Below are positions 6,046 to 14,879 of a stretch of 33,694 nt of DNA, one piece after another. Source of the DNA: an uncultured Bacilli bacterium (GTDB lineage Bacteria > Bacillota_I > Bacilli_A > RF39 > UBA660); contig CANQIK010000011.1 of assembly GCA_947624085.1 (NCBI GenBank), positions 1 to 33,694 of the forward strand. Direction: 5' to 3'. The first letter of the stretch is position 1; every line of letters begins with the position of its first letter. The position numbers and the translations under genes are program-made. The notes beneath the pieces were generated by a model. It was not told the DNA's origin. It ran no database searches and worked only from the letters and a program-made list of their open reading frames with translations.

Positions 6046-8763
6046 ATGAAATATAGTTCAGAAAGTCAAATTAGAGCACTTAATTATTTAATTGAAAACG
6101 CACCTCATGATATGGAAAAATTTCGAAATTTATACAATATAGAAGTCGATGGTCTTAGAGCTGAAATCTCATTCGATGACATCTTTCTTAGTAAAGTATG
6201 GACAGCAGAAGAAAAAATTCAATTGATAAAATTATATGGGCATACAGAAAATAAGAATGGCGATTGGAGATGTCGATGTTTCATAACTAAATATAAGTGT
6301 GCAGTTGATTTATGTATAAAGGAGAAAAATTATTCAGGTTTACAAGCTGTTTTAAGCTTGGGCGCTTTTATTTCACAGTCAACTATTTCCGATATTATCA
6401 AATATATAGATGACCCAAATGAACGTTATGAATATTGTAAGTTAATAATTAGCTATTATGGCGATAAAGAAAACATAAAAGTATGTACTAGTGAACAACG
6501 AAATTCATCATTTGAATTTCGGGTAATAGAAATACCAACATTATGTGATTTATATTATGATGATCGTTCATCTAGCTTTTTAATAAATCATTGCCATAGT
6601 CGTGAAGATTACATGAGTTCAATGAAAGATATTTGTGCTACTGGTGATTTAGAATTGGTTAAGTTGTTTTTGCCAACAGTAAAAAATATTAATCAATTAT
6701 TTGTATTTGCTGTAGAAAGCCAAAATATTGAAATGGCTAAATTATTTATTGAGGCAGGTGCAAATGTTAATTTTCAAAATTTATCAGTATTAGACCCAAG
6801 CAGAAGAATAATTGAATTGGTTAAATTATTCGCTAAGGAAGATGATGTTGAATTATCAAATATATCAGAGCCATATTTTGAACCATACTTTTTTAAAACT
6901 CCATTAAAAACGGCTATTGATAATGATGATTTAGAAATGGTTAAATTTTTGCATCAAAATGGAGCTGATTTAAACTTTGTAGATCATAGTGAAAAAATGC
7001 AAAAAGTAGTCGGTAAACGTAAGAAAGATAGTTATGCTTATAATGTTTTAACTAAATCTCCCCTTGAGTATGCTATTAATATAGGACCTGGATCCATTAC
7101 TTATACAAAAGTTCGCGAAGGCAAAAAAGTTGGTGATCGCGAATACAAATCTTTTGAAGATCGAATGGCGATTGTTAGATATTTATATGAAAATGGCGCA
7201 ACATTTGGTAATGGAGAAATTAATTATACCGATTTAATTTGTTTTGCAATTAGAGCGGAAGACTATAAATCTACTAAATACTTTTTTGAAGAAGCAGAAA
7301 AAAATGGTAGTAAATTAGATATGGCAAAAATAATAAGTTTTATTCATGAGCCGGGTGTAGAGAAAGATTATAAATATAAAATATTTCCTTTAGGCGCCAA
7401 ACCTTGGATTAAACTATGTGAAGAATATTCGAAAAAAATTGATGCCGAAAATTATACTAGAAATGTAAAATTATTATTAGAAAAAATATTTAATAATGTT
7501 AATTATGAAAATTATGAATTATATAGTGATTTAATAGCTGATCTTAGTAAGCTATTGCCAAAAGAGGAACTTAAAGATATTCCAGCAATTTTTAGTGTAA
7601 GCGAGAAGCATTTAGAAAGTATTCTAAGCTTAGGTTATGATATAAATTGTATTAAAGATGATAGAAATATTTTGATGGAATACATAGTAAGTAGACCCGT
7701 TAGCATTGAGCAAATAAATAAGTTAATTTCTTTAGGCGCAAATATTAATTATATCAGTCCTAAAAGTGGTGATAGTGCTTTAAGTTTAGCGATTAATATG
7801 CTTACTAAATATGATTTTTATAGATTTGAAAGTGTAACTAATGGTTATACATATCTGCCTCAAGGAATTGAAGAAGAGCTAATCTCATTTGTTAAAGCAA
7901 TAATTGAACTATCGAGTGAAGAAGTTATAGGCAGTGAAAAGGTAAAGGAAAATGCGTGCTCACGAATAAGCCCTGGATTTTCTCAAGTAATATATAATGA
8001 ATTGTTGGTAGCATTATCTAAAAAAGGGTTTAAAGTTGATGATGATTATGTAGCAGATTCATTTTACGGCTTTTTATACCAATATGGATTTCGCAGTAAA
8101 GCAACTGATGAATATATAATTAATCCATGGGAATATTTACAAAATTTATATAATAACTTTTCTAATAGCCTTGTTGGAAGAAATTTTTATTTCCCTGAAA
8201 TTAATCAAGTTAAAAATTTTCCGTATGGTACAGAGCAAAATGATACTATATTTAATCTAATAATTGAACACTTAAAAAGAAATTTTATAACTTCAATAGA
8301 ACAAATACCTAATCCTGATGAAATAGTCAATAAGCTAACTTCTAATACACAAAGGGCAATTTATATGTATGGCATTGGAACAGCTTTACAAAAAGCTCAA
8401 GACAATTTATTAAAAGAAATTTCAAGATATATTGGCAATTTAGACTATCGTCAAATAATAGAATTACTAGATAATTTTCCTTTCATAGATATAGAAGCAA
8501 TTAATAGAAATGAATTAATAATAAAGGCTATGGAAAAAGGGGAAATCAAGCTATGTGAAGAGTTAATAAAAAGAGGAGCTACTATTATTTGCTATGATAA
8601 AAATGGCCATGATGTAACATTCAAGATATATAGACCTGAACAAATTAATCTTTTCCAAGCGTTAAGCTCAGGTCAATATAATCCTAATCAAGAATTTGAA
8701 GATTTATTAAGAGAAATAGGCTGTGGCAAAGGAATGTCTAGAAACCTTAAACAAGGAAATTAA
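6046..8763 (+). CDS. large ankyrin-repeat protein
   Basis: This 905-residue protein has no signal peptide and no membrane segment. Ankyrin-type repeats are scattered along it: IEMAKLFIEAGANVNFQN (about residue 236), TPLKTAIDNDDLEMVKFLHQ plus NGADLNFVD (304), MAIVRYLYENGATFGNG (381), INKLISLGANINYIS (561) and IKLCEELIKRGATIICYD (841). Stretches between them look like degenerate helical repeats. No catalytic motif is visible. It has a good RBS and its own promoter. The second WG-repeat gene follows after 26 bases without a promoter, so the two are co-transcribed. Ankyrin proteins are usually binding scaffolds; pairing with WG-repeat proteins suggests a complex, but this is inference. Confidence 0.85.
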   Translation: MKYSSESQIRALNYLIENAPHDMEKFRNLYNIEVDGLRAEISFDDIFLSKVWTAEEKIQLIKLYGHTENKNGDWRCRCFITKYKCAVDLCIKEKNYSGLQAVLSLGAFISQSTISDIIKYIDDPNERYEYCKLIISYYGDKENIKVCTSEQRNSSFEFRVIEIPTLCDLYYDDRSSSFLINHCHSREDYMSSMKDICATGDLELVKLFLPTVKNINQLFVFAVESQNIEMAKLFIEAGANVNFQNLSVLDPSRRIIELVKLFAKEDDVELSNISEPYFEPYFFKTPLKTAIDNDDLEMVKFLHQNGADLNFVDHSEKMQKVVGKRKKDSYAYNVLTKSPLEYAINIGPGSITYTKVREGKKVGDREYKSFEDRMAIVRYLYENGATFGNGEINYTDLICFAIRAEDYKSTKYFFEEAEKNGSKLDMAKIISFIHEPGVEKDYKYKIFPLGAKPWIKLCEEYSKKIDAENYTRNVKLLLEKIFNNVNYENYELYSDLIADLSKLLPKEELKDIPAIFSVSEKHLESILSLGYDINCIKDDRNILMEYIVSRPVSIEQINKLISLGANINYISPKSGDSALSLAINMLTKYDFYRFESVTNGYTYLPQGIEEELISFVKAIIELSSEEVIGSEKVKENACSRISPGFSQVIYNELLVALSKKGFKVDDDYVADSFYGFLYQYGFRSKATDEYIINPWEYLQNLYNNFSNSLVGRNFYFPEINQVKNFPYGTEQNDTIFNLIIEHLKRNFITSIEQIPNPDEIVNKLTSNTQRAIYMYGIGTALQKAQDNLLKEISRYIGNLDYRQIIELLDNFPFIDIEAINRNELIIKAMEKGEIKLCEELIKRGATIICYDKNGHDVTFKIYRPEQINLFQALSSGQYNPNQEFEDLLREIGCGKGMSRNLKQGN

Positions 8764-8789
8764 AATTACAAAAAGGAGAAAATAAAATT

Positions 8790-10679
8790 ATGAAGAAAGT
8801 AAGTAAAGTTTCAAATAGTAAATCTTTATATACTATTTTGGAAAGTAAAAATAATATTGCATATGTATCTTTTGCCAGTGGGAAAAAAGCATTAGTCAAT
8901 ACCAAAACCCATGAAATAATCACTAAAATTGATGATTATATAAATTGTAAGGCTTATGGTAGATTCTGTTTATTAGAGAAAAAAATAGACAATACGCGAA
9001 AAACTGTAACAATTTATGATACTTTAAATGAAAAAATGATTGCTGATGGTTGGGAATTTGTGAAAACACTTGATCGTGGTGATGAAATTAAAGTATTAAA
9101 ATCCACACTGGATGGCAAACTTCATATATTTTTCGAATCTATATATGATGATGTATTTGATATGCCTTTTGACTCAGTTGAAGAAATAGAAAATGATGGC
9201 CATTTTATTTATTATGTTTTGACTACTAATGGAAAAAAATTAATTTTCCAAAGCTCTTATGGGTTTAATAGTAAACTATGGCCAAAAGAATATGATAATA
9301 TAGAAAAAGTGGGAACTATTATTGTTTTCACTGAAAACGGCAAGAAATCTTTTACATTTTCAATTGAATATTCAGTAATTGATGGTGATTTTGATTCCAT
9401 TACTGTAGATTCTAATAATGATAGTATAGTATATTGTAAAAAAGATGGTAGAATTAAAATTTATACTTCAAAGAAAGAACGATTATTGTTAGATACAACA
9501 TATTATGATGATGTAAAATATATTAGTGTTAAAGAATATAGTGTTCCTTGTGGTTATTATTCTAAAAGATATGGTAATTATTGTTTTAAAACTGTTAAGG
9601 ATGGCAAAGTAGGGATTCTTAATATCGATTGTGGTTTTTCAGATGAACATTTATTTACGATCGAAGTATTGACTCCATGTTTGAAAGAAATTCGAGAACT
9701 AGGAGATGATAAATGGCTTTTAATAGAAGATGACAAAAATAAAGGGTTACTTTCCTACTTTGAAGACTATGGCTATGACTTATGCCCCATTTTAGAGTGC
9801 GACGACATAGTTTTATTTGGTGGTGATTATTGTGGTCTCATCAAAAATGGGCGCTGTGACATTGTAAAAATGACTAACCAGGGATGCGCTTCTTATCTTG
9901 TCCCCCATTGTGAAATGGCCTCTTCACAATATAAAGATGGGAATATAGTATATAAACAAGATGGTAAATATGGAATTGTTATGCAAGGCATAGTATCTCC
10001 GGCAAAATATGATAATATCATTAATGTGTCAGAAAACTATTTCGTAGTTGAAGAAAATAATAAGCAAGGATTGATGCGCAAAAATAAAATGATTTTGCCT
10101 GTAAAATATGATGAAATTAAATTGCTTCAGCCTGAAGAACAGAAAGATCCTGATGATTTAAAAACTTTATTGTTTATTTTGAAAAATGAAAATCATTATG
10201 AATTAGTTAAAATAACCTTGGCAAATGGTGCAGTACGTACATATGATTATGAATTTGAGACAGCTGAGTATTTTAGTGACATAATAGTACTTACAGATGA
10301 ACTTGCAACATACATTTATGATTATAATGGAACCAAATTAAGAGTATTTCCTTTGAAACCTGAAATTACCGAAATAGAGACTCAAGATTGTAATTATGAA
10401 AAAAGGTATTTATATTATATTGATGGCGAATATTATTTAAATGATGGAAAAAACTTTGAACCTACTAATGCCGTTAAAGATGGTATCAATTTATATATGA
10501 CCGCTTATGAAAGTGAGTATGGAACAGTAGTTGTAAATAGTTTAGATGAAGCAGAACATGATAGAATTTGTGCCCAAATCGAAGGATTAGATGATCAAAC
10601 ATTTGATGATACTTTACTTGGTCTTTATGAACAAAATCCTAATGTTCAAAAAGAATATCCCGTTTTAAAAAGGAAATAA
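8790..10679 (+). CDS. WG-repeat protein, paralogue 2
   Basis: This 629-residue cytoplasmic protein is paralogous to the one at 3955. It shares the MKKVS start, IYDTLNEKMIADGW (paralogue 1: IYDALNEKMIVNGW), YDNIEKVGTIIVFTENGKK (paralogue 1: YDDIQKIGMTMVFTKGKHK), and the repeats KDGKVGILNID (about 270), QDGKYGIVMQGIVSPAKYD (390) and NNKQGLMRKNKMILPVKYD (421). The last 60 residues are the shared tail YESEYGTVVVNS, AEHDRICAQIEGLDDQTF and DDTLLGLYEQNP. The middle has diverged strongly from paralogue 1, so tail and N-terminus evolve more slowly than the repeat body. AAGGAG (8773-8778) precedes the ATG at slightly long spacing. It is the second gene of the ankyrin operon. Confidence 0.8.
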   Translation: MKKVSKVSNSKSLYTILESKNNIAYVSFASGKKALVNTKTHEIITKIDDYINCKAYGRFCLLEKKIDNTRKTVTIYDTLNEKMIADGWEFVKTLDRGDEIKVLKSTLDGKLHIFFESIYDDVFDMPFDSVEEIENDGHFIYYVLTTNGKKLIFQSSYGFNSKLWPKEYDNIEKVGTIIVFTENGKKSFTFSIEYSVIDGDFDSITVDSNNDSIVYCKKDGRIKIYTSKKERLLLDTTYYDDVKYISVKEYSVPCGYYSKRYGNYCFKTVKDGKVGILNIDCGFSDEHLFTIEVLTPCLKEIRELGDDKWLLIEDDKNKGLLSYFEDYGYDLCPILECDDIVLFGGDYCGLIKNGRCDIVKMTNQGCASYLVPHCEMASSQYKDGNIVYKQDGKYGIVMQGIVSPAKYDNIINVSENYFVVEENNKQGLMRKNKMILPVKYDEIKLLQPEEQKDPDDLKTLLFILKNENHYELVKITLANGAVRTYDYEFETAEYFSDIIVLTDELATYIYDYNGTKLRVFPLKPEITEIETQDCNYEKRYLYYIDGEYYLNDGKNFEPTNAVKDGINLYMTAYESEYGTVVVNSLDEAEHDRICAQIEGLDDQTFDDTLLGLYEQNPNVQKEYPVLKRK

Positions 10680-10770
10680 ATCTTTTCTTACAAAAAAAAT
10701 AAATTGTGTTACAATCATTTTGCTGTGCCAAAATACTATTAAACCAATTTTATCAATGAATAACAAAAAA

Positions 10771-10806
10771 ACGTAAGTTTAATTGAATAAGGACTTACGT
10801 ATTTTT
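10771..10806. terminator. bidirectional terminator between the ankyrin-WG operon and the sortase gene
   Basis: ACGTAAGT (10771-10778) pairs perfectly with ACTTACGT (10793-10800). There is an A-run on the left and ATTTTT on the right, so it can stop transcripts from both strands. Apart from it, 10680-10922 holds only a 30-codon ORF. Confidence 0.85.
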
Positions 10807-10833
10807 ATGCCCAAATAATAGGCGAAAATATTT

Positions 10834-10926
10834 ATGAAAAAAATTGATTTAGAAAATCTATTTTGGGGCTTATTAAAAGATTCTTCTTTTAAAAATGGAT
10901 TAAAAAATATCAGTGTTAATGACTAG
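10834..10926 (+). other. 30-codon ORF of doubtful status
   Basis: ATG 10834 to TAG 10926 would encode a short peptide beginning MKKIDLENLFWGLL. There is no RBS or promoter, it lies downstream of a terminator, and its end overlaps the sortase stop on the other strand. It may be chance in AT-rich DNA. Confidence 0.12.
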
Positions 10927-11522
10927 GCTTTTGGCTTTGCTATAACGACTAAGCGATAGCTATTATTGTTTTCACAAGTTATAAGAGTTAGTAGTTTTCC
11001 CTCTGCTCTTTGCGTAAAATACGACATATCAGTATCTTTTATGGTATGTTTTTCCAATACTTCAAAAAAGTATGTCCCTTTATGACTAACTATTTTAATT
11101 TCATCACCAATCTTAAGATAATGAAGAGCACGAAATACATTAGAGGAATTATGGCCTGCTAAAAAGATGGTGCCATTTTTATCATCAATATTTATGGAGC
11201 CATCCATCATTCCCACAAGTCCGTTATCAAAATCTTTAGTTTCCGTGCCTTTAATAATAAGTCTTTTAATGCCATAACTAGGTATTTCAATATAGCCAAG
11301 ATATTCATTTGTTAGACCTATATTGGCACTTTCATTTTCTACATTTGTATCATCTATAATGGGAGGCGTAACATTTCCAAACATTTTTTCAACAATTTGT
11401 TCTGTTTTTATTTCATCTTCATATTGTTGCACCTCTAAAATAAAAGTATGTAGGAAAGATACTATAATTAGAATCATCCCTACATACATTATAATTTTAT
11501 CTTTCTTTTTTTCTTTTAGCAT
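10923..11522 (-). CDS. sortase, class C/D-like, adhesin-linked
   Basis: This is a 199-residue membrane-anchored transpeptidase. It has one N-terminal membrane segment (about 11-29) and no C-terminal one. The catalytic triad is visible: LAGHNS (His124), TLITCEN (Cys183) and SYRLVVIA (Arg190). The strand YIEIPSYGI (77-85) followed by LIIKGTE is the usual sortase core start. Its first codons overlap the 3' end of the adhesin gene by 26 bases, so it is translated from the same mRNA and almost certainly anchors or polymerises that adhesin. The ATG at 11522 has AGGAG only at long spacing (15 bases); an ATG at 11489 is an alternative start. The lack of a second membrane segment argues for an anchoring (class D/E) enzyme rather than a classical class C pilin polymerase. 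Confidence 0.85.
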   Translation of the reverse strand: MLKEKKKDKIIMYVGMILIIVSFLHTFILEVQQYEDEIKTEQIVEKMFGNVTPPIIDDTNVENESANIGLTNEYLGYIEIPSYGIKRLIIKGTETKDFDNGLVGMMDGSINIDDKNGTIFLAGHNSSNVFRALHYLKIGDEIKIVSHKGTYFFEVLEKHTIKDTDMSYFTQRAEGKLLTLITCENNNSYRLVVIAKPKA

Positions 11523-14500
11523 ATAGTATTAGACTCACTCCTGCTAAGGTGGTAGCATTAATCACAAAGAAACTTCCCAGCTCAGTATTATAAGTATTAG
11601 GCATTTTTATCTTTTCATCTTTCATAACAACTTTAATAATTTGCTTATTTTCGGTAATACTAAACTCAACTTTCTTTTCATTTATTAAATATCCCTCGGG
11701 TGCTTCTTTTTCTAAAATATAGTAGTTGCCATATTCTAAATTATCTATTATAATTTGGCCGTTTTTATCTGTTCGGCCAGAAAAGAGTAGTTCATCATTT
11801 TCGGCATTATATATTTCAATTAAAGCATTTGCTAAAAGGTTATTATCAAAATCTTTTTTGGTAAACTCTAAAGTACCTTTGATTTTATGGTTAATCATTT
11901 TTACATTAACAGCTTGGTTATGGTCTTTGATGGCAAATGATATTTTTTCTTCACTCAGTAAGTATCCCTTAGCTGTTTCTTTTTCGATAATATAATACTC
12001 GCCATATTCTAAATCACTTAAGGTTATTTTGCCGTCTTCATTTGTTCGACCGGCAAAAATAAGTTTACCTGTATTAGCATTATATACTTCTATAAGGATA
12101 TTAGGCATAGGGTTTTCCTTTGTATCTACTTTGCTAAATTCTAAAGTGCCCTTAATTTTTTTATCCGTCATTGTCTTTTTTACAATAGCACCATCTTCTT
12201 TAATTTCAAAATATAATTTTTCGGTGTTTATTAAGTATCCTTTAGGAGCTTCTTTTTCTATTAGGTAATATTCGCCAAATTCTAGATTAGCAATTCTAAT
12301 TGAACCTGTACCATCCGTTTTTTGCGCCATAATTAGTTCATTAGTTTGCGCATTATATATTTCAATTAAGGCATTTGCTAAAGGACGGCCATCTTCACTT
12401 AATTTAGTAAACTCGAAAGTTCCTTTGATTTTTTCGTTAGTCATTTTTAGCTGTACTACTTGCCCATTTTCTTTTATTTCAAAAAAGATTTTATCACTAT
12501 TTTCCTTATACCCCTGTAAAGCTTCCTCTTCAATTAAATAATACTTTCCTAAAACTAAATCATTTATTACAATTTTGCCATTTTCGTTAGTTTTTCCTGA
12601 GTATATTAATTCATTATCCATGGTATATACCTTTATTTTTACATCTTTTAAAGGTTTATCAGAATCTAAATCTGTCTTTAAAAATTCCATAGAACCTTTA
12701 GCTAGATAATTAATTAATGTAAGTTCCTTAGTTACTTTGGCAGTGTACTGATCTTGATAAGCTAAGTTTATTTCGTAAGTGTTATCATCTAAGACAAAGC
12801 CTGGAATGGTTGCTAATTCTTTTAAATTATATTTGCCGAGTTTTAAATTTTTTATTGATATATGACCTGTATCATCGGTTGTATATTTATTAATTAACAT
12901 ACCTTTACTATCGTATAAACCAAAAACAATATTAGCAAGGGGCACCTGTTCATAAGTATAAGTACCATCTTTAATAACTAATTTTTCACCATATTTTTGC
13001 AGTTTTATATCACCTTTAACTTCTTCATTAGTAAACTTTAGTTTTATGATACTACCTAAATCATCAGTGTGTTGTAGCTCTGAGTCATCATTAATTGAAA
13101 ACTTTAAAGGTGTTGCATTCCATAGATAGCCCTCGATTGCTTGGTCAACTTCTTCAAGCTGGTAATCGCCAACAGTTAAAGCATAAGGTGTAATTAAAAT
13201 TCCGTTTTCATCAGTTGCAAATTCACAATAAGTTTGATGGTTAGGATAAGAAATTGTTTGACATACATATTCGTTTGTATTAAGATCTTTAATCTTAAAT
13301 TTAATGCCGGAGATATTAATATTATTGCCGTCTTGATCAACTTTAATAACTTTAACTCTTGCACTTAGCGTCGCATTACCAAATACTTTACTTATAGTAG
13401 GACCTGGTTCTGTGATTTCAAATTCAAAATCTTGAATTTTTTCATGTCCAGATGGCGTTGTCAATTGTCTAAGGGTATATTTGCCATAGGGTAGAGTAAA
13501 AGTAATTTTGCCCTCATCATCTGTTGTGAGTTTTTGCACAAGCTTATCTCTTTTATTATAGATACCAAATTCCACATTAGGTTCGGGTGTAAGCACTTCG
13601 CTTTTATTCGAGGCAACAACTTTAGTAATTACGTATTCTCTTTTAATAACCTTTTCACTTACTTGAACAATCGGTGTTAAAAGTTTCGTAGTTATTTCAA
13701 AATAATGTTTTTCCGGGTCAAGTAAATAACCTTGACTGGGCGTTAACTCTTTTAAATAGTAACGACCTAAATCTAGATAATCACTTATTGCATATCCGTT
13801 GGCGTCAGTTACAATCTGAGTTACAAATGTATCATCTTCTTTGTAAATGCCATAGACAGCCCCTTTCATAACAGCATCGCCTTGAGGAGCGGCTAAAGTA
13901 GTATCAAAATCATGTTTATTTAGTCCAACTTTTCCTCCTGCGATATTAAGATTTATCTTGCTTTCAACAGGTGTATAACTTCCGATTTCTGCTAAATCTT
14001 GGCCATTATCTTTAACATATACGATCGTTGGATGTGAATAGTTAGTATCTTTTTTAGTTAACTTAAGCTCAATATTGCCAAATCTATTAGCTTTTATATT
14101 TAAAGTATTGTTATTTTTGGTTACCGTTACATAATCATTACTTAATACTTCATAATTTTTAAGAACCCCATTTTTATCTGTTAAATTCTGTGATTTCCCG
14201 ATGGTTAAATTGTATGATGTTTTACCAAAATCTGGTGTTATTTCATGATCAACGAGTAACTTTTCCATTTCACTTATTTCCGCGTCAAATGGCGCTACCT
14301 CTTGTCCATTTAAAGTATCGGTAAAATATATCCGCCAGCCCCGAGGTACCGTTTGCCAAATTAAATATTGGGTTACAGCATACCATTTTAAATCAGAATG
14401 ATTATAGTTTGTATCTTGATAACCATAGCCATAATAAATAAGTAACTCAATGCGGTGCCATTGCTCACTAGTTAGTTTAGTAGCTATTTCCTGATTATTA

Positions 14501-14763
14501 TCTTGGCCCGCATAATTTTGGCCTGGTAGTATTGGTGAGTCTACTTCCAAACAATAAACTACATGGCCATCACTTGCTTTAGTTATCGTCGCCATTTGTT
14601 CATAATGGATTTTACCACTAGGTTCAGCTCTATCAATAAATATATTGGGAATAACTGTGGTTCTATCGTAAAACTGCTCTGTATAAGTTGTAGCATTACC
14701 CTTTAATGGACTTACGACAAACATAACTAATAAAAGTAATAAATATTTTAATTTTCCTTTCAA
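11497..14763 (-). CDS. thioester-domain, multi-Cna-B sortase-anchored adhesin
   Basis: This is a 1088-residue surface protein. A signal peptide (1 to about 24) is followed by a thioester domain with HVVYCLE (Cys71) and WYAVTQYLIW (Gln132), the pair that forms the Cys-Gln thioester in TED adhesins. Next come a beta-rich spacer and eight Cna-B/SpaA-type domains starting with strands such as GDIKLQK, GSMEFLK, GTFEFTK, GTLEFSK and GTLEFTK. The last four are exactly 91 residues each. Each of these four has a strand-A Lys and a Glu in YYxIEKEAP-like loops, as for internal isopeptide bonds. The C-terminus is a sorting signal: MPNTY instead of LPxTG, a hydrophobic segment, then KRKKER. The TTG start is supported by AAGGGGGG six bases upstream. 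The sortase gene overlaps its end; a sigma-like regulator precedes it. Confidence 0.9.
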   Translation of the reverse strand: MKGKLKYLLLLLVMFVVSPLKGNATTYTEQFYDRTTVIPNIFIDRAEPSGKIHYEQMATITKASDGHVVYCLEVDSPILPGQNYAGQDNNQEIATKLTSEQWHRIELLIYYGYGYQDTNYNHSDLKWYAVTQYLIWQTVPRGWRIYFTDTLNGQEVAPFDAEISEMEKLLVDHEITPDFGKTSYNLTIGKSQNLTDKNGVLKNYEVLSNDYVTVTKNNNTLNIKANRFGNIELKLTKKDTNYSHPTIVYVKDNGQDLAEIGSYTPVESKINLNIAGGKVGLNKHDFDTTLAAPQGDAVMKGAVYGIYKEDDTFVTQIVTDANGYAISDYLDLGRYYLKELTPSQGYLLDPEKHYFEITTKLLTPIVQVSEKVIKREYVITKVVASNKSEVLTPEPNVEFGIYNKRDKLVQKLTTDDEGKITFTLPYGKYTLRQLTTPSGHEKIQDFEFEITEPGPTISKVFGNATLSARVKVIKVDQDGNNINISGIKFKIKDLNTNEYVCQTISYPNHQTYCEFATDENGILITPYALTVGDYQLEEVDQAIEGYLWNATPLKFSINDDSELQHTDDLGSIIKLKFTNEEVKGDIKLQKYGEKLVIKDGTYTYEQVPLANIVFGLYDSKGMLINKYTTDDTGHISIKNLKLGKYNLKELATIPGFVLDDNTYEINLAYQDQYTAKVTKELTLINYLAKGSMEFLKTDLDSDKPLKDVKIKVYTMDNELIYSGKTNENGKIVINDLVLGKYYLIEEEALQGYKENSDKIFFEIKENGQVVQLKMTNEKIKGTFEFTKLSEDGRPLANALIEIYNAQTNELIMAQKTDGTGSIRIANLEFGEYYLIEKEAPKGYLINTEKLYFEIKEDGAIVKKTMTDKKIKGTLEFSKVDTKENPMPNILIEVYNANTGKLIFAGRTNEDGKITLSDLEYGEYYIIEKETAKGYLLSEEKISFAIKDHNQAVNVKMINHKIKGTLEFTKKDFDNNLLANALIEIYNAENDELLFSGRTDKNGQIIIDNLEYGNYYILEKEAPEGYLINEKKVEFSITENKQIIKVVMKDEKIKMPNTYNTELGSFFVINATTLAGVSLILYAKRKKER
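11605..12696 (-). repeat. four tandem 273-bp repeats encoding Cna-B domains
   Basis: The domain boundary K-G-[S/T] falls at 12694, 12421, 12148 and 11875, and the equivalent Lys-Met before the sorting signal at 11602. Every interval is exactly 273 bp (91 codons). The copies are clearly diverged in sequence yet have no length change. Confidence 0.85.
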
Positions 14764-14879
14764 TGTAATCCCCCCTTGGTATTAAAATTTCTATTATCTA
14801 CATCATGTTATTTTATTTATAAACAAATTATCAACATTTCTTAAGTTTTAAACATTTAGCCATCTTCCTTTCTAATTTT

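Noticed and set aside
11726-12268. Plus-strand frames opposite the adhesin repeats
   Set aside because: They are mirror frames of the repeated Cna-B domains and carry no start signals.
11605-12696. CRISPR-like array
   Set aside because: The periodicity is 273 bp and coding throughout; there are no short identical repeats with unique spacers.
14831-14863. 10-codon minus-strand ORF (MAKCLKLKKC) between the regulator and the adhesin
   Set aside because: The purine-rich AAGGAAG abuts the ATG with no spacing, and such short frames are expected by chance.
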